62,735 bases of DNA. Origin: Candidatus Eremiobacterota bacterium. Lineage in GTDB: Bacteria > Vulcanimicrobiota > CADAWZ01 > Ess09-12. The notes beneath the pieces were generated by a model. That model ran no database searches. It had not been told where the DNA came from and saw only the letters and a list, made by a program, of their open reading frames with translations. The translations under genes and the position numbers were made by a program. Below are positions 59,655 through 62,735 of the stretch, one piece after another (the stretch's first letter is position 1; every line of letters begins with the position of its first letter). The stretch lies in the NCBI GenBank assembly GCA_031082125.1, contig JAVHLM010000036.1:1-62735 (forward strand), given 5' to 3'.

Positions 59655-59963
59655 GGGTGAGCCCGATAAAGGGGGTGCACTCCCATAAAGATGCAGATGC
59701 GCAGGAAGGGCATATTTTCATGTATTCTTCAGCCACTTGAAGGGGCTCTCCGGTGGAATCCGGAGCAGCCTGCGGAATTCATGGCGAGAGCATCGGGCGC
59801 AAGTCGGCCGATCCTTTTGCCACTGTCTGAGCCCAAAAGGGCGAGTTGTGGCAAAAGAGGCCGGCGAGCCCAGATGCACTCCAGGAATGGAGCCAAGCTG
59901 TGGAGGATCCACCGGAGGACCATTGCATACTGTTGCATGAAAATTGGGGTGAGCCCGATAAAG
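59655..59963. other. Palindromic folded element bounded by 17-bp direct repeats
   Basis: GGGTGAGCCCGATAAAG occurs at 59655-59671 and 59947-59963; each copy with its upstream bases can form a small hairpin. Between them are nested arms: 59748-59761 with 59905-59917, 59790-59798 with 59868-59877, 59814-59823 with 59848-59857 (10 bp perfect, CTTTTGCCAC), and GCCC/GGGC at 59831/59839. The result is one long bulged hairpin. It could be a structured RNA or a small mobile element. A 100-codon open frame across it (59691-59993) has no protein-like composition. Confidence 0.6.
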
Positions 59964-60023
59964 ATCCCTCAGAAAATTAATAATATGCCGTGATACCGAG
60001 ATAGGCTGACGAGTTCTAAAAAA

Positions 60024-60071
60024 TTTACAAATTTTTCACATGGAATCCCTTTTTTTCATATTTATTTCATA
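60024..60071 (+). promoter_or_regulatory. Direct-repeat operator upstream of the hydrolase-like gene
   Basis: TTTACA (60024), TTCACA (60035), TTCATA (60055) and TTCATA (60066) are spaced 11, 20 (11+9) and 11 bases, the spacing pattern seen before the RTX-like and M15 genes and in the same orientation relative to the gene. Confidence 0.5.
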
Positions 60072-60147
60072 GCGATCAGTGATACTACTCTCAAAGGATT
60101 ATTATCCGCATATCCGGGTATATTTTGAATTCAGCCAGGAGGCTTCT

Positions 60148-61743
60148 ATGGATGGAATAAGAAATAGCTCGTCACAGGAAACTTACTCTGCTCAGAGCAC
60201 CGCCCGCGCAGGCTCTCCTTCTTCAAGGGCCGCAGTGGACACAAAGCCCGATGAAATCAAAGATCCCCCATCGTCCAGACCGCAGGATCTTCAACATCTT
60301 TCCCGTGAGGCGGAAAAAGGAGAAGCGAGAAAAGAGAGAGACTCCCGCCCGCTCTCCCCTTTTCAATCAGCCTGGAGTAGCGCCGTGCAGGGGAAAAGGG
60401 ACGATAATAAGGGCGCGAGACAATCGGCAGGTGCTCCCCCCGCGAGGGAGGCACCGGTAAGAGGAGACCAGGAGACCGTTCAGTCGGCAGCAAAGGATTC
60501 TCCGCAGGAGCGCCAGCAGGCAGGCGCAATGACGCCGCAGCAGCAGATGGGTCAGCAGATGTCCCAGATGACAGGGTTCATGAATTCAATGACGCAGGCA
60601 ATGTCAGGCATGCTCACCATGATGACCCAGATGAACAAGCTTCAGAACGGCATGAACTCCAGCGGGAGCCAGGCGAACAACACCACTACCAATAATTCCC
60701 AGAATACCACTCCTCCTTCCGGGAGCGGCCAGGCAGCCCAGCAGATGCAGCAGATGATGCAGACGATGCAGCAGATGACACAGAGCATGCAGCAGATGAT
60801 GCAGATGATGCAGAAGATGAACGGCGGAGCCACCCCGCAGCCGCCTCCGAACAATAACGTCAGCCCTTCTCCATTACCCCCGAACAACAATGTTGCTCCT
60901 TCTCCAACGCCCCCGAACAACACCATAAATCCCTCTCCCTCGCCGGTGAACAATAACCCGAAGCCTCTTCCCTACAAGGACGGCGACAAAATCAAAATCC
61001 CCGGCACGGAGGGAGCCTTCAAGGAGTTCCGCATAGGCGTCATCGGCAATCCTGACAACATCAAAAACATTTACTTTGTAAACCATGGCGACGGGAACTC
61101 GGACTACTTCAATTCCACCAAAAGCGACAGGCAGGCAATGGCCGGCAAGCTCCCTCCGGGAACGGGGGCCATAGTGGCCTACCCCATAAGCCCTACCACC
61201 CAGCAGGGGACCTTTGCCGGCGGGAAAAACGGAGAGGCCGTCATCAATGCCTTCCGCCACCTTGAAAAGCTCACCGGCAATAATGACGTGAAATTTGAGC
61301 AGTTCAGCCTCTCAGGGGGAGGAAGGGTGAACAACTCCCTCATGGAGACCATCAACCAGAAGTACGGCTCAGATCCCAACGTGAAGGAGTTCGTTGATAA
61401 CCACCTGAGGGGCATTCATGACGGCGACTCCCTCTGCCGTGACATCCCCCAGATGAAGAAGAACTTCAAGGAGGCCATGAAAAACTTCCCCCAGGTGCGC
61501 TTCTCCTTCATCCACAATACGTCGGGGAAGATGGGCTACGTCCAGGGCCATCAGAACGAGCTGGCAAGCTACGCGAAAAACGGCTACCGTGATATCACCA
61601 ATGGGCAGGGCAAAGTGACGCCTGACAAGGTTTATAATTACGGGGGATCAACGGACCTGGAAAACGGGAGGCTGAGGTTCTGGTCGGCGCCTACCCACTG
61701 GAAATCATGGGCCGGGCAGTTTGAAAAGGTGTTCTTCGGCTAG
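60148..61743 (+). CDS. Alpha/beta-hydrolase-like protein with Met/Gln- and Pro/Asn-rich linker
   Basis: The product is 531 residues. Residues 1-125 are Ser/Gln/Arg-rich; about 130-235 are Met/Gln/Asn-rich (QQMQQMMQTMQQMTQSMQQM); about 235-275 contain a PPNNNV-PSP repeat. The C-terminal 255 residues look globular, with IYFVNHGDGNSD and FSLSGGGRVNNSL (a GxSxG-like nucleophile elbow, Ser about 388) and a late HxxSGK. This suggests an esterase or peptidase fold, but catalytic Asp/His cannot be assigned. No signal peptide. ATG 60148 has AGGAGG upstream. It shares its promoter pattern with the M15 and RTX-like genes. Confidence 0.7.
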   Translation: MDGIRNSSSQETYSAQSTARAGSPSSRAAVDTKPDEIKDPPSSRPQDLQHLSREAEKGEARKERDSRPLSPFQSAWSSAVQGKRDDNKGARQSAGAPPAREAPVRGDQETVQSAAKDSPQERQQAGAMTPQQQMGQQMSQMTGFMNSMTQAMSGMLTMMTQMNKLQNGMNSSGSQANNTTTNNSQNTTPPSGSGQAAQQMQQMMQTMQQMTQSMQQMMQMMQKMNGGATPQPPPNNNVSPSPLPPNNNVAPSPTPPNNTINPSPSPVNNNPKPLPYKDGDKIKIPGTEGAFKEFRIGVIGNPDNIKNIYFVNHGDGNSDYFNSTKSDRQAMAGKLPPGTGAIVAYPISPTTQQGTFAGGKNGEAVINAFRHLEKLTGNNDVKFEQFSLSGGGRVNNSLMETINQKYGSDPNVKEFVDNHLRGIHDGDSLCRDIPQMKKNFKEAMKNFPQVRFSFIHNTSGKMGYVQGHQNELASYAKNGYRDITNGQGKVTPDKVYNYGGSTDLENGRLRFWSAPTHWKSWAGQFEKVFFG

Positions 61744-61758
61744 AAGCCCTCGAGGCTT
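61744..61758. terminator. Short convergent hairpin
   Basis: AAGCC and GGCTT pair around a 5-base loop directly between two convergent genes, with TTTA after it. It is a weak terminator candidate. Confidence 0.4.
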
Positions 61759-62582
61759 TATGGCGTCTTCTTGCGGAGCTTCTTCGCAAGCGAATTCGCC
61801 GCCCGGTTGATGAGCTCATCAGCCTTTCTGACTGCCGGGTTATTCTCCATGGCATCAAAAGCCTTATAGGTGCCTTTGCGCAGGGCGCGCCTGAGCCTGC
61901 CCCTTTTTTTGCGCCGGGTCTTCCCCGGGTGAGACGCTGATTCCCTGACCTTGAGCTTTTCAGGAACAGCTTTATTGACTTTATCCCAGCTGCTGTTCAC
62001 AAATGAGCGGAACGCGGGAACATAGCCATAAAGGGATCCCGCCGCAGCAAGGGCGGTCTTTGCCACAATGGCGGCCGTAACCCCGCCAGGCAGCATACCG
62101 CCGATGACTATGCCCGCAACGGCAAGCCCCTTGGCGATTCCCAGAAGGCCCTCGGTCTCCTGTTTCCTGTTACCCCTGCGCATTCCCCTCACCAGGTTGT
62201 ATATCCCTTTGCCGCCGTCTATGAGCACGGGAACGGGCGCCAGAGAAGCCGCGGCACAGGAAGCGATGAGAGTCCCCGTGGAGACAAGCTCGGCGCCAAG
62301 GTTCAAGGGAGTCACCTGCTCTATGGCCTCCTTCACGTAAGAGCCTGAGTCCCTGTTTATCTTCCGGTAGATGGGATCGAAACGGCTCCTGAGGTAGACC
62401 ATGGAGGGCTTGAACAGGGAGAAATCCAGGCTCTCTTCCCCAAGGCTCAAGGTATCTTTTGCGGGAAGCTGCGCGCCATTGTGCCCAGTCTTGGCAGGCG
62501 TTTCCGCCTGACCTGCTCCGGAAGGCATTTCCGCCTTCCCACGAACGGTCGCCGGAATTGAAGCACCGCTCTTTATCTCCAT
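61758..62582 (-). CDS. Hypothetical protein with two hydrophobic segments and basic C terminus
   Basis: The product is about 274 residues. A polar N terminus (about 1-55) precedes hydrophobic stretches at about 95-120 (LIASCAAASLAPVPVLI) and 150-185 (GLAVAGIVIGGMLPGGV), then a Lys/Arg-rich tail (KTRRKKRGRLRRALRK). No family recognised. ATG 62582 has GGGGAGG upstream; a TATAAT lies at 62632-62637 on the coding strand. Confidence 0.6.
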   Translation of the reverse strand: MEIKSGASIPATVRGKAEMPSGAGQAETPAKTGHNGAQLPAKDTLSLGEESLDFSLFKPSMVYLRSRFDPIYRKINRDSGSYVKEAIEQVTPLNLGAELVSTGTLIASCAAASLAPVPVLIDGGKGIYNLVRGMRRGNRKQETEGLLGIAKGLAVAGIVIGGMLPGGVTAAIVAKTALAAAGSLYGYVPAFRSFVNSSWDKVNKAVPEKLKVRESASHPGKTRRKKRGRLRRALRKGTYKAFDAMENNPAVRKADELINRAANSLAKKLRKKTP

Positions 62583-62682
62583 CAATCCTCCCCGGGGAGT
62601 GTGATCCCGGTTGCTCGTCATGAATAACTACATTATAGCACAGGAGGCTCAGGAGATCCAGTTCCCCGGTGCTCTCACCGCT

Positions 62683-62735
62683 GAGACCCCTGCACAATGA
62701 AATGCAATCTGTCAGCTTTGCTCCAAGCGCCTACT
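62683..62735. repeat. Right copy of 53-bp terminal inverted repeat
   Basis: It is the exact reverse complement of 2-54. Confidence 0.95.

Noticed and set aside
59691-59993. 100-residue open frame on the + strand
   Set aside because: It lies across the nested hairpin element, has no ribosome site and no protein-like pattern.
60720-60830. Short CAG/ATG tandem repeats as a separate microsatellite element
   Set aside because: They encode the Met/Gln-rich segment of the hydrolase-like protein in frame.

Overview
The window is bacterial DNA, probably from an anaerobe or facultative anaerobe. It carries two sets of heterodisulfide-reductase-like (Hdr) electron-bifurcation genes, a NiFe hydrogenase, an [FeFe]-hydrogenase-like protein, many ferredoxin domains, Ser/Thr kinases and PilX-like prepilins. 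The genes are dense, with many 4-bp ATGA/GTGA overlaps and good Shine-Dalgarno sites. I cannot fix the taxon; a deep-branching phylum such as Eremiobacterota (Xenobia) is only a guess. I see no rRNA, tRNA, CRISPR array or transposase. The two window ends are a perfect 53-bp inverted repeat, which may be an assembly edge.

Region 1 (about 0.1-5.3 kb, + strand): a PH/SHOCT membrane protein, a Cache-HAMP histidine kinase, a lone receiver, a receiver-kinase hybrid, and a ferredoxin-ankyrin fusion. Region 2 (5.4-12.1 kb, + strand): a complete hdrC-hdrB-hdrA-flxD-flxC-flxB-flxA operon, which in known systems couples NAD(P)H, ferredoxin and a disulfide acceptor.

Region 3 (12.1-26.8 kb, - strand): one long operon reading hdrC, hdrB, an HdrA fragment fused to NuoE, a [2Fe-2S] protein, NuoF, DRTGG, CBS-ATPase, DRTGG, PHP, ATPase, a NuoG-HdrA-HdrA fusion, MvhD, a small protein, MvhG, MvhA and a hydrogenase maturation protease. 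Two of its genes, mvhA and mvhD, appear to be selenoprotein genes with in-frame TGA codons. Each TGA is followed by a SECIS-like hairpin whose 5-nt loop starts exactly 22 nt downstream. A naive gene caller would truncate both. Region 4 (27.1-30.7 kb) continues the same theme: an H-cluster protein with three more DRTGG proteins, one fused to an RsbW-like ATPase, and a YbaB-like protein. Regions 3 and 4 together suggest a redox- or H2-responsive signalling module built into hydrogenase/Hdr operons.

Region 5 (30.8-41.2 kb): a DUF401 permease, a membrane protein, a B12-binding-like radical SAM protein, a lipid-modification group (DUF1295, CFA-synthase-like, DUF1365, flavin amine oxidase-like, DUF2177) and a secreted transglutaminase-like protein.

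Region 6 (41.4-62.6 kb) is accessory and surface-related: two membrane-anchored kinases with YRD instead of HRD, a decayed third kinase, two PilX-like proteins, an RTX-like repeat protein, a coiled-coil protein, a Gly/Ala-rich protein, a long coiled-coil M15 peptidase, an alpha/beta-hydrolase-like protein with low-complexity linkers, and a membrane protein. Four of these genes have upstream direct repeats spaced 11 bp (or 11/9 bp), as in PhoB/PhoP-type operators, which suggests a common regulon. A strongly folded palindromic element of about 300 bp lies between two of them.
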